Shown in pieces: positions 53,289 to 61,872 of a stretch of 64,000 nt of DNA. The stretch's first letter is position 1. Every line of letters begins with the position of its first letter. The DNA is taken from contig JADJMS010000009.1 of NCBI GenBank assembly GCA_016709495.1, forward strand, positions 131,528 to 195,527. Direction: 5' to 3'. The notes beneath the pieces are model-generated. The model saw only the letters and a list, made by a program, of their open reading frames with translations, was not told where the DNA came from and searched no databases. Source of the DNA: Candidatus Dechloromonas phosphorivorans. GTDB taxonomy: Bacteria > Pseudomonadota > Gammaproteobacteria > Burkholderiales > Rhodocyclaceae. A program made the translations under genes and the position numbers.

Positions 53289-53727
53289 GTATCGCTCCTG
53301 TTTTAAACAGCGTGATTGAAATTATTCGAATCTGCTCGAACGCCTGCTGAAAAATTTTTCTTGCGGGTGCTGGCGCGAGAGGTTTTCAATCTTAGAAGTT
53401 AGTCGCGATAGTGTCAATTCATCATATGTCTTATATAAGACAGGGCAGGCGCTGGCGATTACTCCTATGTCATACTGCGGCGTCTAACGACAGAGGGTGA
53501 TAGTGATAGAAAAGTGATAAGGGGCAAATCGGGTGAGTGATACGAGTGCCCCACCTTCATCACCAGCAATACCGTTGTCTTCAAAGGTTGTTCGGAGATT
53601 GTCCATGCAATTTGTGACGGGGGGCTTTATAGTCAGCACAGATATGTTGCTTGCTAAATTGCACAGCCTGACAAAGCAACAGGATTCGTAGTTAACTCAA
53701 AATCTCTACCTGCAAGGTGTAATCATC
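53289..53727. other. mdh promoter region and left edge of the AT-rich island
   Basis: There is no gene here. The left part should hold the mdh promoter; the palindrome at 53427-53442 is its clearest element. Base composition becomes more AT-rich to the right, and the first island gene starts at 53728 after GCAAGG (53713-53718). Confidence 0.6.
53427..53442. promoter_or_regulatory. Perfect 16-bp palindrome upstream of mdh
   Basis: TGTCTTATATAAGACA is perfectly self-complementary and lies 139 bases before the mdh ATG. The acnB promoter carries a related sequence ending TATATAAGAC (16924-16933), so a shared TCA-cycle regulator of GntR type is possible. No protein was identified. Confidence 0.55.
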
Positions 53728-56312
53728 ATGGCGATCAAGAAACTTACGAATTATTTGGAAGAAATTAAGTCAAAGAACTGCAAAGTAAAAAATATTCAGA
53801 ACTTCCTCGCTAGTAATAATTCTGCAATTAATGAGTTCTGCTACGACTGTAATAATTACGAGGCATTTGGACTAACTCCGCTCGCTTACGCTGCAAGAAT
53901 TGGCAAATATGAGGTTTGCCAATCACTAATTGATGCCGGCTCGGATGTGAATGGTAAGATGAATCTTCAAACCATTCCGTATTAATGTATGCGGCATGGA
54001 GTGGGCATCAAGAAGTTGTGAAATTGCTCTTGAGCAAGGGAGCCGACGTCAAGTAGGCCGCGACGGAGAAACCGTATTAGTTTTCCGACATTCGAATTCA
54101 TTATCAAACCCTGCGCTTCTCTCGGATCTCATCGAAGCTGGTGCAGATGTGAATGCGCGGTATAGAGAATATCCAAACGGACCTGGGAAGACTCCGCTGT
54201 TAATGGCCCGAAGTTACGAGATCGTCAAACTTTTACTAGAAGCAGGTGCTGATCCGCAGGCCTCAAATGATTGTGATACACCTATAAAATTAATCAATGA
54301 TATTGAAGCGTGCCGCCTTCTTATCCAATACGGCGCAGAAGTTAAACGCTCTTGATGATGAAAAAGACTGGACACCATTAATGAGCCGCAGGCTTTAAGG
54401 GAACAGTTGAGAAGTGCAAGTTGCTGATCGAGAATGGTGCAGACGCTAATGCACTTTCTTCTAGCGGGGGAAACCGTTTACGACATCGCTCGGGGTGACG
54501 GACAAAACCCAGTGAGATTGCGGATTATTTGGCGACGGTTACAACGCTGAGAACAGTGAAGTCGAGAAGCCATATAACCCGGCAGAAGACCAAGAGCTAA
54601 GTTCGAAATTTGTTTCTGCCGCAAGGAAGGGCGATTTGAAAACGGTCAGAAGTTATTTGAACAGGGGGCCGATATCAATTCCTGCGATAGGTCTCAATAT
54701 AAGCCGGCCATTTTATGGGCAGCCGAGAAGGGCCATGTGGAAGTCTGTAAATTCATTTTCAGCAAAGGTCCGCTGCTGCGTGATTGCACGTACATGTTTA
54801 ACTACATGGCCCGTCTTGAGAAACAGAGTTTCTGGCAAAGATGTTGAAGTGTGGGCCACTACATTCCAACTGTATTGGTTCAGAGATGAGCGTTGTTGAA
54901 TTTCATGCCAACTATGCTATTGGCGGAAAACACCGTTAATTGAAGCGGCTGAGCGAGGAGATGAGGCTACCTGTAAGTTTTTAGTCGAAGAGGGAGGGCT
55001 GGAATCAACTCGCATTCTGATTGGGGTTTGAATGCCCTCGCTTACGCTGCACAAAACGGGCACGCCAACATTTGCACTCTGCTGATTTCACATGGCGCAC
55101 GAATGATCTCTAAAGCAACTGGCATGAGTGCTATTAGCGCACTTGGATGTGCCGCTGAAAATGGTCACGATGATGCTGGTGAGCTACTGATTTCGGTAGG
55201 TGCAGATGTCAATCCAGCAATATCGGAGAATATTTCCCATTAATTTTGGCTATCGAAAATGGTCATGTATCTACCAGCAAATTACTACTTGAGCATGGAG
55301 CCAACGTTCATATCAAGCAATGGGACAAAAATCGCTGACTATTGCAAATGAAAGCAGATCGCCAAATCGCGATTTAATTGCACTGATTGAAGAGCATATG
55401 AGCCGATCAGATACTGCGCCAGATCCTTACTCGATCGATCGTTTAAAGTGCGCGGACAGTCTGAATGTATTTAGGATTTTTAGTGATGATGTTCCATACA
55501 TTGATCCTAATTTGTCTTATACGGATAAGTCTCTCTTTAATGAAGTCAGGAATTTCAAAGTTCGATCAGTTTCGACCTTGATTAAAGCTGGATCCAATCC
55601 AAACTCGATTGATCCAAACGGTGAAACGCCGCTTTTTACTGCTATCCGCTCAATGGACTACAAGACTGATAGCTCAATAATTAGTGTCATCAACCTTCTG
55701 ATTGATGCCGGTGCTGACGTTAATGCCATTGGATATCAAGGCCAGCCACTCCTAATTTGTGCATTGAGTTCATATGGCAAGGAAGAGGCTGCAATTCGTT
55801 TGATTTCAGCCGGCGCAAAGGTAGATGTATCTCATCCTAGATATGGATCGTCAATGTATGCTGCCAGCACCTCGATTGAAGCGATGCAAGCATTGCTATC
55901 TACCGGAGCTAGCATTGATGGACTTGGCCCAAATCGTTTCTCGAATTTACCCGGCGAGTGGACTGCGTTAATGAAATTATGTGCGGGCTACAAGACAAGC
56001 ATCGCAGAAATTAAATGGTTACTCGAGGTTGGTGCAAATCCAAACGCCCGAGATCACCTCGGATGGACGCCCTTGATGATTGCCTCATGGAAGCGAGAAA
56101 TTGAGTTCGTCAAAGCATTGGTTACACGTGGTGCTGACATTCATGCCGTCAATTCAGATGGTATGAATGCACTAGATCTTGCCATGGCTAGTCGCGATTT
56201 AGATCTCTTCAACAAAAAGAAAAATGCGAGCAGCTTCGAAGTCGACAAACTGGAAATTGTTGATTATCTCTCGAACGAGTTAGGCTTGACGAAAGCAGCG
56301 GGAGCAATTTAA
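53728..56312 (+). pseudogene. Ankyrin-repeat protein gene, multiply disrupted
   Basis: A long ankyrin-repeat reading direction runs through this stretch but jumps frame several times: FGLTPLAYAARIGKYEVCQS (to 53985), LMYAAWSGHQEVVKLLLSKG, ALLSDLIEAGADVNARY (to 54355), KCKLLIENGADANAL, LNALAYAAQNGHANICTLLI (to 55243). The last part, 55320-56312, is a clean 330-residue frame with repeats such as TPLFTAIRSMDYKTD, INLLIDAGADVNAIGYQG and LGWTPLMIASWKREIEFVKA. The density of breaks is higher than elsewhere in the window, so real decay and read errors cannot be told apart. Ankyrin proteins bind other proteins; no partner is visible. Confidence 0.75.
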
Positions 56313-56336
56313 GCACTCCGGCTCAAGCGGCTACCC

Positions 56337-57089
56337 TCAGTTAGATAAATCTGGAAAGCGACCATGGCCAGTGTTGTCGATCATCGCCTTCGCCTTCTTA
56401 CAATACCTGCTGACTGCGGCTGTCCAACTCGCCTTGGTGAGTGGGATATCCAGTACCTCTTCAGGCGTCAGACATTTCGGATCGATCATCCGGCCCATGT
56501 TTGGGTTTAGTGCCAGCCATATTTCCCATAATGACATCTTGTTATTTTTTAGCCGATAGTCATATACGGCCAGTGTCTTTTCCAATGCTGGGACGTTCGG
56601 CTGGCCGACGACTGGATACCTCGCCTGACTTGATCTGGCTGCTCTGATCCCTTGTTGTGGTTCGTCGCCAGTATGGAAAGCGTCAAGGTACGAAGCAAAC
56701 AATTGTCGGAGTTCCGTAACCGGTTGATCGAGAGGCACCTGAACGATCATGACATTGGGATCGGTATAGACCTCCTCCGATATCGGTTCGCTGACTCTCT
56801 TGAATGTGTACATCCGTCTTGGTTCAGCAAAGAGATATTCACCTTTCGCTATCCACCACTCTCTGAAGTCGGTGTTGATGTCTCCGAAGTCTTCCCATAG
56901 AGGATGACCGGGACCGTATTCCTTATTCCGTTTCATGTACTCCCACCACCAGTAATAGACCGACTCTTTCCAATCAGTCTCCCCCACCTCGTCCCAACCT
57001 AAAGAAGTAAAGATAGGGTTAAGTCCTAATTCATCAACGGTCGGAGGGGTGTATGGATAGTCAACATTGCCCGTTTCGTTCTTCATCAT
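56337..57089 (-). CDS. Hypothetical protein
   Basis: This 250-residue protein is rich in Trp and Tyr (VYYWWWEYMKRNKEYGPGHP), with no signal or membrane segment. The C-terminus, TPEEVLDIPLTKASWTAAVS then RYCKKAKAMIDN, is helical. I do not recognise a family. The composition and position fit an accessory island gene. ATG is at 57089 or 57086; there is no clear ribosome site. Confidence 0.55.
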   Translation of the reverse strand: MMKNETGNVDYPYTPPTVDELGLNPIFTSLGWDEVGETDWKESVYYWWWEYMKRNKEYGPGHPLWEDFGDINTDFREWWIAKGEYLFAEPRRMYTFKRVSEPISEEVYTDPNVMIVQVPLDQPVTELRQLFASYLDAFHTGDEPQQGIRAARSSQARYPVVGQPNVPALEKTLAVYDYRLKNNKMSLWEIWLALNPNMGRMIDPKCLTPEEVLDIPLTKASWTAAVSRYCKKAKAMIDNTGHGRFPDLSN

Positions 57090-57465
57090 AACACCGCAAT
57101 AATTTTATTAGATGTCGAATGTTATTACTAACGCACAAAGCGCACAATGGTTGCAAGAACTGAGCAGCAACTTGTTTAGTTTTCGCGAATAACAGTAGTC
57201 AAGATAAACGCTTCAGTGAATGAAAGGTATAGGTGAACAAAAACAGATAACGAACAATCAACCGTCTTACAAATAGAAGTAAGAGCATCATCAAATAAAC
57301 CTCCAGCGAGGACGCGCGCAACGGAGGTTTTTTATTGTCCACGCAATCATAACACCGGAATAGTTATATTAAATTGTTGATGTTATCAAAATGGTCGAAG
57401 CGATATCATAGCCTCACTGGTTCAGCAATAACGCTAACCAGAAACAACATAAAGAGGTAATACAA
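57090..57465. other. AT-rich intergenic stretch with a plus-strand terminator
   Basis: There is no gene. A terminator-like hairpin at 57297-57333 faces the plus strand although no plus-strand gene lies directly upstream. The ribosome site for the next small gene (AAAGAGG) is at 57449-57455. Confidence 0.5.
57297..57333 (+). terminator. Rho-independent terminator-like hairpin
   Basis: AAACCTCC pairs with GGAGGTTT and is followed by TTTATTG; the loop is 18 bases and GC-rich. No plus-strand gene ends here. Confidence 0.6.
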
Positions 57466-57648
57466 ATGAACAACGAAATGATTAAAGCGATGACCGAAAC
57501 GTGGGTAGATGAAAACGATTCAACAAAGCACTTCGACAACTTGATGCTCTTTAAAAGTAACAAAATATACGGTGTTATTACTACCAAATTTGGTGGTGGA
57601 TCGAACAAGGCATCAGCAGTTCCATACACCATTGATATCACTCCATAA
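57466..57648 (+). CDS. Small hypothetical protein
   Basis: This 60-residue protein starts MNNEMIKAMTETWVDENDST and has a good ribosome site (AAAGAGG, ten bases upstream). It is acidic at the N-terminus with a Gly-rich stretch TKFGGGSNKA. I know no family. It is the first of five small, mostly tightly packed plus-strand genes with AT-rich codon use, as seen in phage or plasmid cassettes. Confidence 0.5.
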   Translation: MNNEMIKAMTETWVDENDSTKHFDNLMLFKSNKIYGVITTKFGGGSNKASAVPYTIDITP

Positions 57649-57687
57649 CAACTAACCGTCCAACCTATTAACGGTGGTATCGGGGCA

Positions 57688-57996
57688 ATGGGAAAGATCA
57701 TAAAACGTTGGCCTGCCGATATTCTTACAGCGATGCACGGTTCATTAAAGATTATGAAAGAACAGAACGTCAAAGACCGTGAGACATATGAATTCCCAAT
57801 GGCACGGATAGAAATGTGCTGTGAGATGAAGAAGAAGTTTCACAAACCATCGAGTACAAACATTCCCGGTTACTGCATTCAGTTTGTAGATAGTGACTTT
57901 ATTGTTCGTCACGATGGCAAGGTAACTGTCTTACGTAAGAACCTTGGGAGCTTGAATCGTGTTATTGATTTTGTGATTAATGGAGAACTGAAATGA
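57688..57996 (+). CDS. Small hypothetical protein
   Basis: This 102-residue basic protein reads MGKIIKRWPADILTAMHGSL, MARIEMCCEMKKKFHKPSST and VDSDFIVRHDGKVTVLRKNL. Its stop overlaps the next gene start (ATGA). There is no family that I recognise. It belongs to the same AT-rich cassette. Confidence 0.5.
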   Translation: MGKIIKRWPADILTAMHGSLKIMKEQNVKDRETYEFPMARIEMCCEMKKKFHKPSSTNIPGYCIQFVDSDFIVRHDGKVTVLRKNLGSLNRVIDFVINGELK

Positions 57997-58382
57997 AATC
58001 GTATTGTGTATATGAGATTGAAACAGCCAATGAGAAAGAACGTCAAACAATTTTAGAAATATTTAAAGAATACAGAAGCCTCGAAGAAGTTAAACATCTA
58101 CGAGACGAATGTAGCCCAGATGTATTCTGTCTGAAGTTTGAAATTGATGGAAATGGTCAAACATACGAGAGTTTTTTTGACGATGTTGATAATGCGATTG
58201 TGAAACTAGATTACGCAGCGTTTGAGATCGAGCGCTATGTTCCGTATGACTTCTATGTTTTGGCATATCCGATAAAGATGGAGAAGAAACTGCACGTGGT
58301 CGAGATTGCCGCCGCCGTCGTTTCAGCAATGGAAAGTCGTATCAAATGGCTTCGATCAACAAATTATCACCTTCCTGGATAG
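57993..58382 (+). CDS. Small hypothetical protein
   Basis: This 129-residue acidic protein reads MKSYCVYEIETANEKERQTI, LEEVKHLRDECSPDVFCLKF and VDNAIVKLDYAAFEIERYVP. It is coupled to the previous gene by ATGA. No signal, membrane segment or known motif was seen. Confidence 0.5.
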   Translation: MKSYCVYEIETANEKERQTILEIFKEYRSLEEVKHLRDECSPDVFCLKFEIDGNGQTYESFFDDVDNAIVKLDYAAFEIERYVPYDFYVLAYPIKMEKKLHVVEIAAAVVSAMESRIKWLRSTNYHLPG

Positions 58383-58460
58383 TAAGTACTATGTTCAAAA
58401 AACGTATCAACAAAATAAAAGTAGTAATTAATCATTATTTCAAAATAGAGGAAATCCAAA

Positions 58461-58700
58461 ATGCTTGAGAATGAATATATGAACGCCCCAATGACCAAAG
58501 AAGAAGTAGAGAGCTTTGGTTACGAGAACATGATGATGGAACAATCGAAACGTGACCGTCGAGTGTGGGAGCAGAGTGAGCTGGGAAAACAATACGTTCT
58601 CGCCCTAAACCAAGTCTATATGGAGAGTGATGTAAGTGAACTTGGATTTGATGAGATTCAGAAAATTATTCAGGAACGAATTAAGGAGATGAACAAATGA
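58461..58700 (+). CDS. Small hypothetical protein
   Basis: This 79-residue highly charged protein reads MLENEYMNAPMTKEEVESFG, DRRVWEQSELGKQYVLALNQ and LGFDEIQKIIQERIKEMNK. GAGG lies 11 bases before the ATG. It overlaps the next gene by four bases. The family is unknown. Confidence 0.5.
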   Translation: MLENEYMNAPMTKEEVESFGYENMMMEQSKRDRRVWEQSELGKQYVLALNQVYMESDVSELGFDEIQKIIQERIKEMNK

Positions 58701-59067
58701 ACCAAGCAAATTTCCAAGCTGTTTACAACCAATTATCGCCATCAATGAAACGATTTGATGACTTCGGTAGAGATACGATTGTGAAGATGTTCGAAGCTTG
58801 TAACAAAATTACCGACCCACATCTTCGGAAAACAGCCGTTGGGATCATCGTAACCAACCGCTTCGAAACATGGAGCGAAACTTCTACGAAAGATTATACC
58901 CACAAATGAGCAAGAAGCAATCCGAATGGGAGTTCATCAACACAACCCTGAAGTTGTTTCAGAAAAATAGCAGAAGTAGAATGATCGACAAAAAAATGCC
59001 CCGGCTTAGTTCGGGGCTTTTTCATTCTGAGTTCCAGAATTCCTTCTTGAACTCGAACATTACCTGA
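58697..59067 (+). CDS. Small hypothetical protein (frame disrupted)
   Basis: The first frame (MNQANFQAVYNQLSPSMKRF, ACNKITDPHLRKTAVGIIVT) ends at 58909, but the sensible sequence continues in the next frame as FYERLYPQMSKKQSEWEFIN, so one base is probably wrong near 58880. The true end is uncertain because the second frame runs into the terminator at 58992-59022. The family is unknown. Confidence 0.4.
58992..59022 (+). terminator. Rho-independent terminator of the small-gene cassette
   Basis: AAAAATGCCCCG pairs with CGGGGCTTTTT around an eight-base loop. The A and T runs make it usable from both sides, so it may also end the facing minus-strand gene at 59060. Confidence 0.82.
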
Positions 59068-59284
59068 CCGCACGACGACCCCACAACTTGAACGGATAGA
59101 CCAGTACATCACGGTGGTCTTCGTTGAGTGGTGTGCCTTCTGAGTGTATCTGGGCAATCAGATCATAGATCACTGCGATCTCACCATACGCCTTGTGATT
59201 GAGCAGGAAATCAAAGGTTTCAACGTCAAACTGATCAATCGCTTGCTTCTGTGCCTTGGGTAAGTATCGGTAGGTATCGCTCAT
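59060..59284 (-). CDS. Small hypothetical protein
   Basis: This 74-residue protein reads MSDTYRYLPKAQKQAIDQFD, FDFLLNHKAYGEIAVIYDLI and HRDVLVYPFKLWGRRAVR. GGAGA lies six bases before the ATG. The family is unknown. It faces the small-gene cassette and shares its terminator. Confidence 0.5.
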   Translation of the reverse strand: MSDTYRYLPKAQKQAIDQFDVETFDFLLNHKAYGEIAVIYDLIAQIHSEGTPLNEDHRDVLVYPFKLWGRRAVR

Positions 59285-59329
59285 TGTCTATCTCCATGGT
59301 TTCCAGAGATATTTATGAGTGACGAAACG

Positions 59330-59661
59330 CTAGTAATCTTCGGCCAGCATCACAGTTGTATAGCTTCGATCCCATTCAGTGATGACGTAGAACTTCGTTT
59401 TATTGATCGTATATGATGAAAATATCCGGCCATCCGTTTTTAATCGCAAGGTCATTCAGTTGTTGGTCTGCCTTACAGATCACCATCATCGCCGCTGACA
59501 TGTCTTTCGACCAATTCAGTTAGATTGATGCCATGTTCTTGGGCATAGTTGAGGCAATTTCTTGTTACGACAACTTGGCCTAACGAAAACAGATGGGGCA
59601 CTTGTATCTCCGGAAAGTTAAATTGAAACGCAACTTTCACGGATGGATTGATCACCGACAA
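59330..59661 (-). CDS. Plasmid-type small protein of unknown function (frame disrupted)
   Basis: The first frame reads VPHLFSLGQVVVTRNCLNYA and ELVERHVSGDDGDL, then stops at 59473. Reading on in other frames gives KADQQLNDLAIKNGWPDIF and, to TAG at 59330, KTKFYVITEWDRSYTTVMLA then EDY. Joined, these match a widespread small protein often found on plasmids and integrative elements (pattern LGQVVAT...HVSGDWG...N..A...G...I..ITE.DRS.TT.LLPEDY). Two shifts are needed, near 59472 and 59408. The function is unknown. The gene is a marker for mobile DNA. Confidence 0.65.
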
Positions 59662-59673
59662 CGAGATCGAGTT

Positions 59674-59862
59674 ATGCCTTATCGGTTAAACGTTTCCGGG
59701 CATCTTGATTGGAGATGGCTTTCCCATTGTGGTCATGGTCCTGCTTTTAAACCTAACAGACAACACGACACATGCTTTGAATTTTGGTACCTGGATACCC
59801 ATAAAGGTCAACAGTTGCCTGATCCCCAAACCCGTTGTCCTGAGTTTTGTTTAGATGGATAG
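59674..59862 (+). CDS. Small hypothetical protein
   Basis: This 62-residue frame begins at ATG 59674 (MPYRLNVSGHLDWRWLSHCG) and ends QTRCPEFCLDG. It is rich in His, Trp and Cys. A longer frame from 59593 would overlap the divergent plasmid-type gene and is rejected. There is no ribosome site or family match, so it could be spurious. Confidence 0.3.
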   Translation: MPYRLNVSGHLDWRWLSHCGHGPAFKPNRQHDTCFEFWYLDTHKGQQLPDPQTRCPEFCLDG

Positions 59863-59961
59863 TTTTATTATGGGGATGGGCATAGCCGCTAGGTTGCTCG
59901 GCAACCGGCTATTGATGCGACGTTCAGTTGGTGGCACCCATTCAGGCGATGGGGGTTCAGT

Positions 59962-59991
59962 TGAGGTAGGTCGTCAATCGTAGACGCCATC
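59962..59991 (+). repeat. IS3-family terminal inverted repeat, left end in window
   Basis: It starts TGAGGTAGGTCGTC and ends GACGCCATC, and is the counterpart of 61195-61224. It lies on the transposase 3' side. Confidence 0.8.
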
Positions 59992-59995
59992 AACG

Positions 59996-61165
59996 CTATG
60001 CTGCCAGCCGTTTTGCATAGAACTGCTGGGTAAAACTGCGGGCGAGAGATGGCCAATCGAGAATGCCGCCTAGCGGTTGTAGAAGATGTCAATGTATTCA
60101 CTGATCTCTCGAATAGCTTAAGCTCGTGTTTCGTATCGCCGGTGATGCACGAGTTCGTTTTTCAGCGTTCCCCAGAAACTTTCCATGGGTGCATTGTCGT
60201 AACAGTTTCCTCGGCGAGACATGGATGCCTTCATGCCAAACTGGCTGACGAGTCGCTGATAGTCGTGACTGCAATACTGACTGCCACGATCTGAATGGTG
60301 AATCAGTCCAGAAGGTGGACGTTTGGTGGTGACCGCCAGAATAGCGCCTTGCCGACCAGTTCCTTTGTCATCCGTTCCACTCAGTGCGTACCCGACGATT
60401 TCGCAGGTGAAGATATCCTTGATCCCAGCCAGATAGAGCCAGCCTTCACTGGTCGGAATATAGGTGATATCAGTGACCCAGGCTTCGTTTGGGCGTTGAG
60501 CCGTGAAGGTTTGGTTAAGCAGATTGTCGGCCACCGGTAGCTTGTGATTCGAGTTGGTCGTTGCCTTGAATCTCCGCTTCTGCTTGCAGCGAAGGTTCAT
60601 TTCCTGACGGAGTCGTTTGATGCGACCAACACTTGCTGGAAAGCCATCCGCCTTGAGTTCGGGCTGTAGTCGTTTCGGCACCGTAGGTCTGCCGGGTTCG
60701 TTGATGTGCTGCACGTATGGCAACGCAGAGTCGGGCATCTGCCTGCGCCCGCTTCGATGTTGGGCGTTCATCCCAGGCGTGATAGCCGCTGACCGAGACA
60801 TCAAACGCATTGGCCATCAGGCTGATGGGGTAATGGAGTCGATTCTGTTTCATGACCGCGTACCGGGCAGTGACTCCTCGCAAAGTACGCGGCCGCTTTT
60901 TCAACAGGTCACGCTCCATCTTCGTTTCGGCCAACTCCTTACGTAGCCGGGAAAGCTCGGCCTCCTGTTCCGTCACTGGCGAACGATTTGAGCCAATTGC
61001 TGCCAGCTTCCCCGCCTTGGCAAGCGCCAACCAGTTATCCAGTGTCTTCTTCGAAATTGACAGCCGCTTTGCTGCTGCCGATGCGCTCAGCCCGTCACGT
61101 AACACCAGCGCCGCCGCTTCCGCCCTGAATTCCTTTGTATATACCGCTCTCGGTATCCGTTCCAT
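59996..61165 (-). CDS. IS3-family transposase, OrfA plus OrfB (frame disrupted)
   Basis: OrfA starts at 61165: MERIPRAVYTKEFRAEAAAL, a helix-turn-helix SAAAKRLSISKKTLDNWLAL and a leucine-zipper-like ELSRLRKELAETKMERDLLK. The usual slippery site, A6G, is here AAAAAG (five A), so OrfA and OrfB are fused in one frame. OrfB then carries the DDE catalytic core: AWVTDITYIPTSEGWLYLAG, GLIHHSDRGSQYCS and APMESFWGTLKNEL. Further shifts occur near 60600 and after RYETRA; the natural end QFYAKRLAA lies at 59996. Function as a transposase is certain; activity is doubtful. Confidence 0.85.
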
Positions 61166-61194
61166 TCGATGCCTCCTGTAAAAATCATCTTACA

Positions 61195-61224
61195 GATGGC
61201 GTCCACTTTTCTCAGCCTACCTCA
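61195..61224 (-). repeat. IS3-family terminal inverted repeat, right end in window
   Basis: On the minus strand it starts TGAGGTAGGCTGAG and ends GACGCCATC, and lies on the transposase 5' side. Confidence 0.8.
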
Positions 61225-61225
61225 A

Positions 61226-61872
61226 GTATCCGGAACCCAAACGAGCACATCTCAGATTTGCCTGGGGGGGTAGAGGAGGGCATTGGCCCCAAAGCAACCG
61301 TAAATTTCAGGCGAACTGGCATGAAAACTACCCCAGTTTCAGAATCGCACTGCTAACCCTGTGATTTCCGTGGGGAAGTTGAGGTACGTCATAAACCGTT
61401 GTAGGTTGGGATGTAGATTCTTCACGCTGAATAAGAAAAGGATGCCGATTGGCATCTTCAAATTGGTTCCACGCGTCTCGGGAGCGCTGATTGTTCCCTC
61501 TGGAGTTTCATGTGCTTCTCAAGCTGACGCTACCGGCAATTGTTGATCTTTCTGGGTACCAAGAGTCCGAAACTTGGCATAAGTCCCGCGTTGTCGATTT
61601 CCATCTGTTGCTGGATTATGGGGATGCTGGAGAATCCGTCTGTATCAGTGGCCCGGTGTAGGTCACGGGATGGGGTATGTGTACGGGACTGTTACTCCAA
61701 TGTTTGTGGATTGTAGCTAGTGCAACTGCATGGAATTTCCGTAAGTTGATAAGTGAATTCTTATGTCGGCTATCCAAGAGAGATGCTTTGACGGTTCCCT
61801 GCACCAGATAGATCCGAGTGCAAAATTACAATTAAATTGCATCTTGCATCTTACTCGATACACCGCATCGCG
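61226..61872. other. Gap between the IS element and tfuA
   Basis: There is no clean gene. A plus-strand coding-like stretch, LLKLTLPAIVDLSGYQESET then WHKSRVVDFHLLLDYGDAGE (about 61513-61662), has no start and may be a frame-disrupted gene. A minus-strand frame downstream of tfuA (61616-61804, 62 residues) has no ribosome site. No obvious RiPP precursor with a Cys/Ser/Thr-rich core was found. Confidence 0.45.

Larger units (their letters stand above)
59962..61224. mobile_element. IS3-family insertion sequence
   Basis: The element is 1263 bp. Its ends are 30-base imperfect inverted repeats, TGAGGTAGG at 59962 and CCTACCTCA ending at 61224, both continuing to GACGCCATC on the inner side. It is flanked by a direct AGT (59959-59961 and 61225-61227), a 3-bp target duplication as expected for IS3. 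The transposase is encoded on the minus strand. OrfB has extra breaks, so the copy may be inactive or carry read errors. Confidence 0.88.

Noticed and set aside
55517..55533. GTCTTATACGGATAAG as another copy of the mdh palindrome
   Set aside because: It lies inside the ankyrin coding region and is imperfect; probably chance.
61616..61804. 62-codon minus-strand frame after tfuA, considered as RiPP precursor
   Set aside because: No ribosome site, starts with GTG, no leader/core pattern and few Cys.
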